DNA of 64,000 nucleotides, taken from Entoloma clypeatum. Its lineage: Eukaryota > Basidiomycota > Agaricomycetes > Agaricales > Entolomataceae. Position numbers and translations under genes: made by a program. The DNA is taken from assembly GCA_963565915.1 (NCBI GenBank), contig OY751491.1, positions 4,402,001-4,466,000 of the forward strand, written 5' to 3'. Below, in pieces: positions 40,893 to 51,620 of this stretch. The notes below the pieces were generated by a model that ran no database searches, was not told the DNA's origin, and worked only from the letters and a program-made list of their open reading frames with translations. The stretch's first letter is position 1. Each line of letters begins with the position of its first letter.

Positions 40893-43393
40893 ATGTTAGT
40901 GTTTGAGGGTTCGGTTCGGTTTGGTTTTTTGCCTCCAAGGGGGATGGACTGAGACTGAGACCGGTCTTTCGATACCACAAAAACATAAAAGACCGGACCA
41001 GACCATACAGGACCGGTCCATCACACCCACAGAGGGTGGACCGAACCAGTCTGCACCGGTCTGAACTGGTTTTGTATTATATATTGTGTCTAAATATATA
41101 CACACTGTATGTAATGTCAGTGGGCGTGAGTGGGAGGGTGTTGTGCGTGAGAAGGGGCCATTGGGCTTGAAGAAATGGTGTTGCATGCGAAGAAAGGGTG
41201 TTGCGCGCAAAGGAAGGGTGTTGTGTGCAAAGAAAGGGCGTTGCACGCGAGTTGGAAGGCGTTAGACATGAAAGGGGGGGCTATTGGGCATGGGTTGCGG
41301 CAGCTGGGCACAAGAGGGGGCCATAGGGCTTGAAGGAAACACGTTGCACGTGAAAGGGGGGCGTTGGCACAAGTTGGAGGGCATTAGGCAGGAAGGAAGG
41401 GCAATGCATGTGAAGGGAGGGCGTTGCACACGAGTTGGAGGTCGCCTTGACGCTGTTGGGCGTCAGAGAGGGCAGTAGTAAGGGCAGGATGCCATTGGGT
41501 GTGAGTGGGAGGCCGTTGGGCGCTAGAGGGAGCTGTTCAAGGGCATTGGGCATGAGTGGACGTTGTTGGAGCCATTCGAGGGTGTTGGGCGTGAGTCACG
41601 GTCGTTGGGCGTTAGAGGGAGCCATTGGGCATAAGTGGATGCCGTTGGGTATTAGAGGGAGCCATTGGGCATGAGTCGTGGTTGTTGGGCATGGGTGGAC
41701 ACTGTTGGGCGTTAGAGGGAGCTGTTGGGCACGTTGGGCGTGAGTGGATGCCGTTGGGCGTGAGTGGGAGGCAGTTGGGTGTTAGAGGGGGCCGTTGGGC
41801 ACTATAGGGGGTTATTGTGCACGAGGGGCAGGCATTGGGTGGGGGAAATTGGCTGGGTGGAGTGAAGGTGGGGGATAAAAAAAAGTGTGGGAATGTTGGG
41901 CTGGCTGTCGACTTATGTATGGTTCGACTTTCGGCAATTGCCAAGAGTGCTTGGCATCAATGCTGAGCAATGTGCGTCATTGAAACTTGCGCCTTTGATG
42001 CCCAATCTGTGGCACTGTAAGTCCTAAAAATAGTTTGTAACTTATGTAGAGATACTTAGAAGCTAATAGAACCAGTTAAATATATGAGCTATGTAGGTAG
42101 AATTATGAATGATGCATCAAAACAATGGCACACTGTAAATCGTGATCAACAGGGCATCATCATCCATTTTTTCAAACACAAAAACAACCTTTTCTTACTT
42201 CCTCCCTTTCACAACCACTGTAGTCTATATGTACTGTATATATACCATTGTAACATTGTATGTAAATCTACTCAGACCATTCAAATCAAGCCAAGGACTT
42301 AATAAGGAGAATAGAAGCAAATAGGTTGAAAATTTGACCAAAAGATTTTGTTTCAGCTTTGGATTCTCCTCATTCAGGGGACCTCATGTTTTTCAAATTT
42401 GGTGCATTCATTATGGAGATATAACACTTTTACTGAAATATGCACATTTCATCATTTCTATCTTATCTAGAGATCTAAAAATTATACAAGGTGTTTCAGA
42501 AGGTGAATACATATATATTGATGAGTTCTATCATGTTAAACTATTATTAGATCATGAGGAAGGCACCGTGCACACCTGTGCGATGCATTTGCACATTGTT
42601 TACTGTTGTTTGGTGTAAAGCGTCGCATCGCTATATGCTCAAATCCGTGGCAAAAATTCATGAAATAAATACATATTTATTAACATATGATACTCTGGTA
42701 CATAATTGATATAGTCTGTAAGCTTACTTCCTCCTGTGTAGCCATATTAAGGAGAAATGCGATGTTTTTTGAGTTTGTTTACATATATTTGACACATTTG
42801 ATGCATGCGTGTCATGCATCATCCAATGTCGAATCGAAACATCCACCCATTGCTCGCTCCACAATGAGAGGCACAGAGATATAACAAAAATAACACAGTA
42901 ATAATAGTACAGATACAACAAAAATAGTACTGTAAACACAGATACAAAAAAATAACACTGTAATCATATGTTTTAGCTATGTTTTCACCATGTTTCACTC
43001 AATTCTTAACCTTTGTGACTCTGAGCAAGAGTTTATATACAAGCTAGAAATGTATTCCACTCAGTTGTAGCTTCAAAACAAGCCTTAGACCAATGAAATT
43101 GGACTATAAATATCTAGAATATTATGCAGATTACTAAAAAATCTCTAAAAATTGTAGAAATTAAGGGGGGGGGGGGGTTGGAGGTGTATCCCAAAGGGCA
43201 AAAAGACCGGTCTAGACCTGTTTAGACCGGTCTTTTTGCGGTCTAAGTCAAAAAAAAAATCTAGACTGAACTGCAGTCTAAATTTTCTAAAATGTATAGA
43301 CCTTAGACTGTGGTTTAGTCCAACGTGGTCTATTTTTCAGTTCAGTTCAGTCCAGTTCAGGTCTATGTAGACTGAACCTTCGAACACTAACAT
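40893..43393. repeat. R1 repeat, copy B, with GACCGGTC-rich ends
   Basis: Ends are imperfect inverted repeats: ATGTTAGTGTTTGAGGGTTC (40893-40912) against, inverted from 43393, ATGTTAGTGTTCGAAGGTTC. Both ends hold palindromic GACCGGTC (about 40957 and 43205-43235) and TTCAGTTCAGTCC words. Between them are a minisatellite (41130-41830) and the AT-rich body shared with copy A. No transposase is visible, so it may be a non-autonomous DNA element. Confidence 0.55.
41130..41830 (+). repeat. GTTGGGC minisatellite
   Basis: Imperfect tandem units of roughly 20-27 bp built on GTTGGGCGTGAGTGG and GTTGGGCGTTAGAGGGAGC, with variants CATTGGGCATGAG. Units are clearest at 41570-41780. It yields long open frames on both strands that are not genes. 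Confidence 0.8.
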
Positions 43394-43849
43394 ATGTAGG
43401 TCACCAGAATGTTCAATGTTCAATGTTCAATGTTGAAACGTTGACAAGCAACAAGAGACTCAAACAAGGCGTACCACAAATTCAACAAAGTCAGGTGCTA
43501 TTAATATTCAAACTCTGCGAAACCTGGCACCTATTCTCTTAAATTGCCTCCCCCCTCCACAAACACATGAACAACCACTTGCAACCCAACCCGATACTCC
43601 CATTTCTGATGAGAACACCCAGATTGCTATCACCACACATATATCCCCCCCTTTATCACTTTTTCTTATCATTGAACCTGATGATTTTTCGCTTAGATTA
43701 TCAACAAGTACCTCGACGCACTTGCATGCCCTGTTCAAAATCTCATGGCAAATTTGGCGGGAGGTAAGGGCTTCTGACTGTCCAAATGCAGGCTACTGAA
43801 CATATATAAAAGCTAGTCGTTCTTTTCCTCGAATAGCGGCAGGACACTC

Positions 43850-46800
43850 ATGGGATGCCAACGAGCAAAATGTCGACGTGTTCAGCAGGCTGACTCATCT
43901 GATCAAGATGACTCTGTGATGTCTGTGGCTGCAAAAACTGGTACCTCTGCTTTACAATCATGTTCAACATCACCCACCGCTGTGACAAAGCATGAAAAGT
44001 TCAACAGGCAACTCAAAGTCCATGAACGGACCAATGAAGAAATCCTTTGTGAGTACTACCAACCAGATCTTAAGCCTCATGAACATGCCCTAATGTTTTC
44101 AAACCAGAGGCACAGCTCGAAACGTGGTCTTCCAGTGTTTATGAACACTTTCAGTTGCCACCATTGCTGAGGATGGTGATGCTGTACAATATGTTTTTCA
44201 GTGTCAAACATGGGTTAATTTTCTTTGCATTCTTATCAGCTGTGCTAACAAGTTGGACCTCAAGCCATCCATCTATTACAGTTTCACGAGTGCACCATGA
44301 TGAAGTGCCATGTTGATAAGTGCAAGCTGGCCAAGACATCTGAATCACAATTGATCATGGCGTTTGCACAAGGCTCAACATACAATCCCACCACCCATCG
44401 AATGAAAGTTGCTCTATGGATTGCCCGGCATCATTGGCCCTTTGCTATTGTCGAAGACGCTGAACTCCTCCACATTTTTCACAATCTCAACAATAAATGC
44501 AAAACCCCATCGGCAACAACAGTCTCTTGCAATGTGAAGGAAATTTTTCATATGACTTGCATGAAGGTGGCTTCAATGCTCCAGGTGAGATTTAGTTTGA
44601 CTTCTGATCACAACATACATTCTAATATCAATATCATTGTCAGGCTTATCCTGGTCAATTGCACCTCGCTGTTGATGGCTGGACCTCGCCCCAAGTGATT
44701 GCGTTTATTGGCGCAACTGTTCATTGGATTGAAAACGGCAAGGTGACATCCATAATTTTAGACTTTATTAAGTATGTCTCACATCGCTTTATGTATCTTT
44801 TTTTCCATTAACCATGAAATGTCTTAATTAGAGCAACAAAGGCACATACAGGCGCATATCTTGCCAAGCGAATAGTAGATTGCCTTCAGGAGTACAGAAT
44901 ACATAACAAAGTAAGCTCGCACCTGGCTTTTCTACAAATGACAACCATGATACTAATATATAAATATAGATTCTGGCCATCATTTGTGATAATGCCTTGA
45001 ACAACAATACTATGATCAAGGAGCTTGCGATACTGCTTCCGAAATTTAAAGGTGATGAGGGTCGCGTGAGATGTTTCGCTCACATCTTGAATCTTGTTGT
45101 GAAGGTACAATATTAATTATTACTCAGACTATTTTTACAACATTTAATATTGTTGTAAGGCTGTCGTATCCCAATTTAGTCAGAAAACAAAGGCCTCATC
45201 CACCAATGCTGAGGAACAGGAGGATGTGGATCTATTCGATAGTCTTGTACAGTTCAGGACAGTCAAAGACAACAAAAAAAATGAACGTTTTTTTTTTGCC
45301 TCTGGAAATGCACGGGATTGGAAGCGGCTGCAAAGTGCTGCTATTCTATCCTATTTTTGTGAGATTTCCATGAGCTGATCATCTGCAAAACATGATTTAC
45401 TGTTTGGTGAACCAAAAAATATTGGCCACCCCCAAAACAATTCGATAAAATCATGAAAAATTCGCCAATTGCTTCCTTTTGTCCTACTGTTCATCTTTCC
45501 GAGTTCTTGGACCATTCTATCAAGCAGTTGTTGCATAAATAAATTCTCAAGTTTGACATCAAATATGACAAATACTGATTGTGTGTGACATTGATGAAGC
45601 AGTGACTGGCCACCATCAATAATCGATAGATCTTTAGTATGACGAATCATGGTCGTCCTTCCAAGAAGCAAAAGCAAAACATTTTGGGGCTGAGAAACCA
45701 ATCTCCTGCTTCAAGAGCCACTTCTATCCCCTCAAGTAACAGGTCCATCTCACCAGCAAGCAGTGGGCTTGATCTTGAACTTGCTGGTTCTGCCAAAGTT
45801 GAAGACTTTCAGGTTGTGTTCAATAGCACAAGGGTGGACTGGAAAGAAGAAGATGACACATTTCTCAAGTCAGATGTGGATGATGGGATGGATATTGATA
45901 TCTGGGATGATGAACACTTTATGGAAAAGTTGGTGGCAATGACAAACAAAGCTGATGATGAGGATGGTGAATGGCTTCCCCCAAGAATGGAAAAAGACTG
46001 CAATTTCATACTAATGATCAACTAGGCATTCGAAATGAATAAGTCCAATGGTGGCAAACAATGAAAACAGAAGGATACCATTATTCCAGCAACAAATAGG
46101 ACACCTGAATTTTGTGGCAAACCACAGAAAATGATGTTTTCTAATGGTGAACCTAAAGGCCTGAAGCGCGTTCTCGAGGAACCAGGGTTCAATGTCAACA
46201 AGCTTCACGCGAAATGCTCACCAGTCTGTCCCATTGAAAGTCAGAATTGCTGTATGGCACGACTCCTCAGCCAACAAGATGACTTTAAGAACTAGCCATC
46301 AATGATCGAGACATTGATAAAAGTGGCAGGCCATGAATGCATGTTCTTGCCCAAATTTCATTGCAACTTAATCCGATCGAGATGGTGAGTTGTTCAGGCT
46401 CAAAAACATGGTTACTTACACTTGACTAGTATTGGGAATGGTGTAAATATCAGTACCGCGAGGCAGACAAGAAAACTTTCAAACATGCGAAGGATGTGGC
46501 TCTGCAATACCTTAACACATGCCCAGCCATAGTAATTTGTCACTTCATCAATCAGTCATGGCGATTTATGAGTGCCTATCACTTGGGATTAAAGGGGAGG
46601 GCGGCAGAGTGGGCGGTGCAAAAGCAAAAGCAGCATTGGGCTGTGTCGCGGTCGGCAATAATGGCATTGGAGTCAATCTTGATGTAGTTAGTTTGTCAGC
46701 GCCAATAACCCAAAAAGGGTACACACAATTCATTTTTTTGCCTCGAAATTTTTGGCCACCCCAAATACTCGTAGGAAAAACTTCGGAGGTCGGTTTTCAA

Positions 46801-48292
46801 CTGCTCTTGAGGTTACTGAATCCAAATCTGAACCCATTTTTTCTCCAAAAAATCTTGTTCAGTCGGTATCAAAATTGCTGTCTTTGACTGTCCTCAACTG
46901 TAGATGATTCGAGAGATGAAAGTGATAATGAAGGTGACGAAGACAATATAGGAAAAGACAAAGCTGCTGAAGAATTGGATGATGAACTTGATCCTGCCAT
47001 TGATGCAAGCAAAATGCTGATATGATCCAAAAGGCTATCATGGGAGCTGGTGACCAGGATCTGAGTCATATTCTGCAACTATCTCGAGAAGACATCAACC
47101 TCGACCGCTTCTCAATCTTCAAGGTTAACTTAATTGCCTCTTTCTTCTCTCAGACTTAACACATGCTTTTCATAGCTTTGAACTCTTGCAAACAAGATTG
47201 TGAACAGTCCAACAATCAAAGAAGATCTTCGACGTATGTATGAGTCAAGTCACGACTTTTAGTGTACCACACAATGTTCTCAACTAAATCATCATTTTAA
47301 CAGTTATTCCTCGATGCTACGAAGGAAATATCACAGGGCCAAGTGCCGCTTGTTCAAGATGTTATACCAATCTTTGATGCTTTGACACATGCCCTCGATG
47401 ACTTCATTGACAATGATAATCTGAACACGACCATTTGTGCAGCTGCTCTGCGAGGCTCCTTGATTATGAATAAGTACTATTCACTTACCAATGACTCAAT
47501 GGTCTTTCGTGTTGCGATGAGTATGTTATTTTTTTGTCTCTGATATAATTCTAATATGGCTTTACTCTAGTCTTACATCCTGCACACAAGACATCTTATT
47601 TCGTTAAAGCAGGATGGGAGTGCGATTGGATCAAAACTGCTGAAGACCTTACTCATCAAATATGGCAGTCGGTCTACAAGCCAAGGTTGGTTACCACAGC
47701 GTCTACTGCTACTGCACCTGCATCTGTGAGTTCGTTGTAGTGCTTGGGGATTTCAAAGGTTAAACCTTAGATGACTGACATTACCTTTAGGGTACAACGA
47801 GATTGTCTGCGAAATATCTCAGCCCTCTCAGAGACAAACGGTCAGCTGTCGTCAATGCTCTTGAGGAATGGCTTAGCAGTGCTCCAATTATTACAATGAG
47901 TGATGGTGTTTCGTGGTGGATGACAATGAAAGCCACCAGCCATCCTCTTTCTCGCATGGCCCTTGACTTTTTTTTTCAATTCCAGGTAGGTTATTATCTA
48001 TCACACATTGTTTTCATTTCAAAATAACAGGTGATTTTATAACAGCCACGTCTACTGATGTTGAACGTGCATTCTCGCGGGGTGGACTTACTCTCTCAAA
48101 AATGCGACATTCGTTGTCTGATGAATCGACTCGTGCAGCCATGGTTCTCAGTTCTTGGGCAACACTCCCTGACCTTATTCTGCGTAGCGAGATTGTAGCA
48201 ACATTCAAGGATAAGAGTAAACAAGCAGGAAAGAAAACTCCAGGGGGTGCAGTAACCTCTGATCCTCGAACAACTGAGGTCGCTACTGACTA
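43850..48292 (+). pseudogene. hAT transposase gene, intron-rich, interrupted
   Basis: N-terminal part 43850-44170 (CRRVQQADSSDQ, QLKVHERTNEEILCEYYQ). Then ALWIARHHWPFAIVEDAEL, the hallmark LHLAVDGWTSPQVIAFIGA and, after introns, ICDNALNNNTMIKELAILLP and RVRCFAHILNLVVK (RNase-H-like catalytic region), to about 45370. The C-terminal part resumes at about 46900 and ends with the dimerisation domain ATSTDVERAFSRGGLTLSKM and ATLPDLILRSEIV. A DDE-transposon fragment lies in between, and some exon joins contain stops. The order and motifs are those of hAT (Ac-like) transposases, which cut and paste DNA in the nucleus. Inactive here. Confidence 0.85.
45639..46690 (+). pseudogene. DDE transposase fragment inside the hAT gene
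   Basis: Starts with a basic segment (MTNHGRPSKKQKQNILGLRN), followed by an acidic region to 46024. A C-terminal catalytic piece occupies 46228-46690: CCMARLLSQQDDF, FLPKFHCNLNPIEM, a 45-bp intron (46385-46429), YWEWCKYQYREADKKTF, INQSWRFMSAYHLGLKGRAA and WAVQKQKQHWAVS. The Glu of NPIE is the third acidic residue of a Tc1/mariner-like DDE family frequent in Agaricomycetes. The middle is missing and stops are present. GGCCACCCC words at 45422 and 46755 may mark its edges. Confidence 0.7.
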
Positions 48293-49632
48293 GAATATCT
48301 GAGTTTGCTAATTATATCATCTTTTTGAAGGATATAGCCAAGTACTTGTATGGGTACTCATGAGTACTTGAGTTGACCTGTGGGTCAATGAGTACTCGTA
48401 CACTCACAGGTTTCATACCTGCAAGTCCAAGTCATCTGTGGGAATGTACTCATGAGGTTCTGAGTTTCACTTTGAGCTAAACAAGTACTTGTGGGTAAGA
48501 ATCCGGGTCACTCATGAGTAGACTCGTGCTATGCCTTACTTACCTATACGTGGCTGCTGTGGCCTTCGTGTGGAAGGGAGGAGGAGGGAGGGACAGTGTG
48601 GAGGGAGGTGATAAGCAAGAAGAAGTGATGTGGGACTTGGAATATTGTTCAACTTTTGGCCGTTGCCGAGTTTGGCAAGTTCCGATGTTTCATCATTTCC
48701 TGAGCCCGGAACCTGCTGAGTATATCAATAGCCAGCCCCACGTCAACTTCAACTTCTTGCCTTCCCCCATCTGACATCACCTCCCTCCACTGCATTCCAT
48801 CCCTCATCAATGCCTCCTCCCTCCATTCACACGAGGGACATGAAGGCCATATATAGATAAGCACCACAGCCTTCACCTCATGTCAGACCACTCATAACAC
48901 ACCTGAGAAACGGCAGGACACACAATCAGATGTGAGAACCAGAACTGCGGGATATGTGATGGACAGGACCTGCAAGAAACGGGGGGGTGCACACATGAGA
49001 TAACAGTGCAGAACACACTAAAGGTAAACACTCCACCATTCACATCATGTCATACCACTCACGAAACACCCAAGAATGGTGGGAGACACAAAAGCGGCGC
49101 GGCATGGACAAGAACTGACGGGGGACATGCGAGAATGGTGGGACACCTGCACAGATGCAAGGACAGCAGAAGGTGCACATGGGACAGCGTGCTCGAGAGG
49201 GACAACGGGCGGGTGAGAGACATGAGAACACCAACACATGCATGGTGCAGGCAGGGACTGTGAGGGACAAGACATACAATATGCAGGCAAGGGACAGACA
49301 ATACTATTGTGTTGTCAGTTATCATAGCATGGAAATTGAATATATCTCTCATTCTCAAAGATATCATTTTTGTTACACCTAATAAAATGAAGTATTTGAA
49401 CTGTATTTGAGATTTGATAGCTCTGCATGGCTGCAAGTCATATTATGGAGGTCTATGAAGATGTAGAGGGTCTGTGTAGGTCTGCAAAAGATGCCATTGG
49501 GGCTGTGGAGCCTCTGCACAGAGCTTTCACAGAGCTGCATGTAGCATATACCATGTCTTTGGAACTTCAGCCCTGCAAGAATCTGCACAGACCTGCACAG
49601 GGCTATGTAGTCCACCCAGGATTTGCTGATGC

Positions 49633-49861
49633 AACTATGAGCTAGTAACACTATTGGCTAGAACATGATGGAACATCTCTGGTACGCAGCATCAAGGCTG
49701 TGGTGCGCAGCATTCTGAATCACAGAAATGACTCAGAGATCTAGAGCAAGTCTAGATTGTTGTGTGTTTAGAACACTTCATGTGGTCAGGCCACATGGTA
49801 AAACACATGATCATAGTCACATGATTGACTGTCAATACATCCATATTTGAATGTTTCAACA
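49633..49861 (-). repeat. Truncated LTR of Gypsy-3
   Basis: Starts TGTTGAAACATTC on the minus strand directly after a G-rich tract. It runs to the E5-2 boundary. No TATA box was found, so the promoter part may be lost. Confidence 0.55.
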
Positions 49862-49869
49862 CACCCCCA

Positions 49870-50482
49870 CAAGTGAGATCCCTGTAAGGACTCAATACTT
49901 GTTATAAGAAGTGTTACAGCGAGAGCCTACAATTAGTCCAAGTATCAAGTCATGTGGGTTCATACAGGTTCCACAACAAGTCCCTCAATAGGTTGACTTG
50001 GTCAAGGTCAGCGAGTTCCTCAAAAGGACGACTCGGTTTGGTCTGAGCAGAGCTAAGTCCTTGCAAGGCACTTAGTTTGAGACAGTTTGAAGATAAGACA
50101 AAGTAAGCATTGTTTGCCTAGGTCAAGCTGAGGACCTCTACTCTAAGGTTACAAGTCTTATATATGTTACCCTATGGCTATAAATAAGTAGGTGCTGCAC
50201 AGGAGCTAAATAAGCCATTGGTTAGATAAATGTTTCAAGGGGGGGTTGTGGCATAAGAGTCAGAGATAACAAATGAAAATATATCTACAAGAGGAATAGT
50301 CCAAGTCAGTATGAGTCATAGCACTGGTAGAGGGGACACACATCCCAGGATTGTTGGAGTTAAGTGAAATGGGGTCTGATAGAGATCAAGGGTCGAAGGG
50401 TCATGTGAAGGTGCATAGGAGAAGGGTGAAAAAGTGTAACATTACCCCCCGTCTATGCTTGAAGTCACCGGCTTCAATGTTT
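49870..50482. other. 3' untranslated part of Gypsy-3
   Basis: No ORF or internal repeat of note. Contains AGTGAGATCCC and GACTCAATACTTG near the LTR, as untranslated sequence ahead of a polypurine tract. Confidence 0.4.
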
Positions 50483-51214
50483 TCAAGTTGCCATGTTATG
50501 CACGGCATCGTCGTCAAATTCGTATGGCTCGTCTTCAAGCTCTGCATGACCTGGACCTAAACACTTGTAATCGTAGTGCCCAGGTGCTTTTTTCCAACAT
50601 TTCTGACACATGTAGTGTCCACATTGACACTCAATGTGTCCTACAGCTCCGCAGATACCGCATTGGCGTCCTTTGTCAATGTGTGGCCATCCTGCAGGAC
50701 GGTGCCAAGGTCTGCTCGGGGAGTGAGCACGTCCATGTGTGTCAATCTTGTATCCAACACAATCGGGTTCGTCAATGGGGATTTGATAAGAGGAACCATG
50801 CCTGAGTGGGACAGACATGATTGTGTGTACAGTCTTTCTTCTGAAGCACTTGGCAACTCTGTAAGATGGCTTCTTCCCTTTTACATCAGTCTTGATGTCA
50901 GAAAGGCTTTGGTCGCTGGTTACAGGTGACATGGATTCAGTGGGGGAAGGGGTGCTGGTGGGTTCAGGGTTTCTGACAATGAGGGGAATTGGGGTCGGAG
51001 TGGTTTCAGGGATGGGGATCATGGGAGTGGGAGGTCTAGGGGCAGGATTCATGAGTGAGAGGTTGGAGTAGTTAGAGTGTGTGGGGAATAGTCTTTCAAA
51101 ATGTCGGTAGACTCCTCTATCTACTAGGAGGTTGGCGTGACTGTTGATGAGATGGGCAATAGAAGTGGAAGTGTTGTAATGGTATTCCTGGATAGAGATG
51201 AGCCCATATAACAC
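50483..51214 (-). CDS. Gypsy-3 accessory ORF with a zinc-ribbon-like Cys cluster
   Basis: 243 codons in the same orientation as the chromodomain and downstream of it. The N-terminal half is Pro/Ser/Thr-rich (PAPRPPTPMIPIPETTPTPI). The C-terminal half has CGICGAVGHIECQCGHYMCQ, then CWKKAPGH and YDYKC: at least six Cys and two His in metal-binding spacing (CX2CX4HX3CXC, then CX2C). It ends acidic. It resembles proteins found with Agaricomycete retroelements, but I cannot name a family or function. A different solution from the opposite-strand gene of Gypsy-1 and Gypsy-2. Confidence 0.55.
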   Translation of the reverse strand: MLYGLISIQEYHYNTSTSIAHLINSHANLLVDRGVYRHFERLFPTHSNYSNLSLMNPAPRPPTPMIPIPETTPTPIPLIVRNPEPTSTPSPTESMSPVTSDQSLSDIKTDVKGKKPSYRVAKCFRRKTVHTIMSVPLRHGSSYQIPIDEPDCVGYKIDTHGRAHSPSRPWHRPAGWPHIDKGRQCGICGAVGHIECQCGHYMCQKCWKKAPGHYDYKCLGPGHAELEDEPYEFDDDAVHNMAT

Positions 51215-51414
51215 ATTGACTAGGAACTGGTCTGTCTCGTCTTCAAGTCATCCAAGGACATTGTTTTCATCTTCGGGGTTGGTGAACAGATTTAAGAGTC
51301 GGGATCATCTGGTGTGTCTGTTGGTGTTGAAGCGCACTTCTTTGGAAGAGTCAATGCGGAGGTTGGACATGGTGCGGGAGGATGTGGATTGTCAGGTTCA
51401 AAGGTGGTGAGTTT

Positions 51415-51610
51415 GTTTGTAGTATCCCAGCATTTCTTGAGCTCTTTTTAAATCAGATTCTGGTTCCCATGTGTTGTCGCTTGATGGGTACCCCATCCAC
51501 TTGACCAAATACTTGTACCCTCTGCCCTGTCACTTGTGGGTAAGGATCACTTCTACCTTGTACTTATGTTCTCCCTCAATTAGATCCAGAGGGGGGTTAT
51601 GGAAGTTCGG
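51415..51610 (-). pseudogene. Gypsy-3 chromodomain end of pol
   Basis: Reads EGEHKYKVEVILTHK, a UGA, then QGRGYKYLVKWMGYPSSDNT and WEPESDLKRAQEML: a full chromodomain with the aromatic cage Tyr/Trp residues, broken by one in-frame UGA. The UGA sits six residues before YLVKW, the same column as the UGA in Gypsy-1. Confidence 0.75.
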
Positions 51611-51620
51611 TCTGTGTGTG

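Larger units (their letters stand above)
39801..48538 (+). mobile_element. hAT transposon, 8.7 kb, with nested insertions
   Basis: Terminal inverted repeats TAAGGCATAGCACGAGT (39801-39817 and 48522-48538, 17/17) are flanked by 8-bp duplications CTTAACTA (39793-39800) and CTTACCTA (48539-48546), which differ by one base. Eight-base duplications are diagnostic of hAT. Subterminal regions carry many GAGTACT, ACTCATGAGT and GTGGGTCAAT words at both ends, typical transposase binding clusters. Inside lie an R1-related element, a minisatellite, a decayed transposase gene and a DDE fragment. The one TSD mismatch and broken gene indicate age. Confidence 0.9.
38916..49632. mobile_element. E5-2: foldback-like element split by a hAT transposon
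   Basis: The left end CACATCAGCAAAC (38916) equals the right end of E5-1 inverted. The right end GGATTTGCTGATGC (to 49632) equals the left end of E5-1 inverted. CTGCA-rich arms lie at 38930-39230 and 49430-49630, and GC-rich inverted arms at 39240-39790 and 48550-49300 (shared words include CCGTTGCCGAG and GTTCCGATGTTTCATCAT with 12970-13010). hAT inserted in its GGTGCTTACCTATA segment. Noncoding. Confidence 0.6.
49633..51620 (-). mobile_element. Gypsy-3: 3' remnant of another chromodomain retrotransposon
   Basis: In minus-strand order: end of pol with a chromodomain (about 51610-51410), an accessory ORF (51214-50483), a polypurine-like GTGGGGGTG (49870-49862) and the start of an LTR (TGTTGAAAC at 49861), which is cut off near 49633 by E5-2. 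The rest of the element is absent from the window. Confidence 0.65.

Noticed and set aside
41284..41944. Long open frames on both strands of the minisatellite
   Set aside because: Repeat units without stop codons give open frames in several phases; the products are only repeats.
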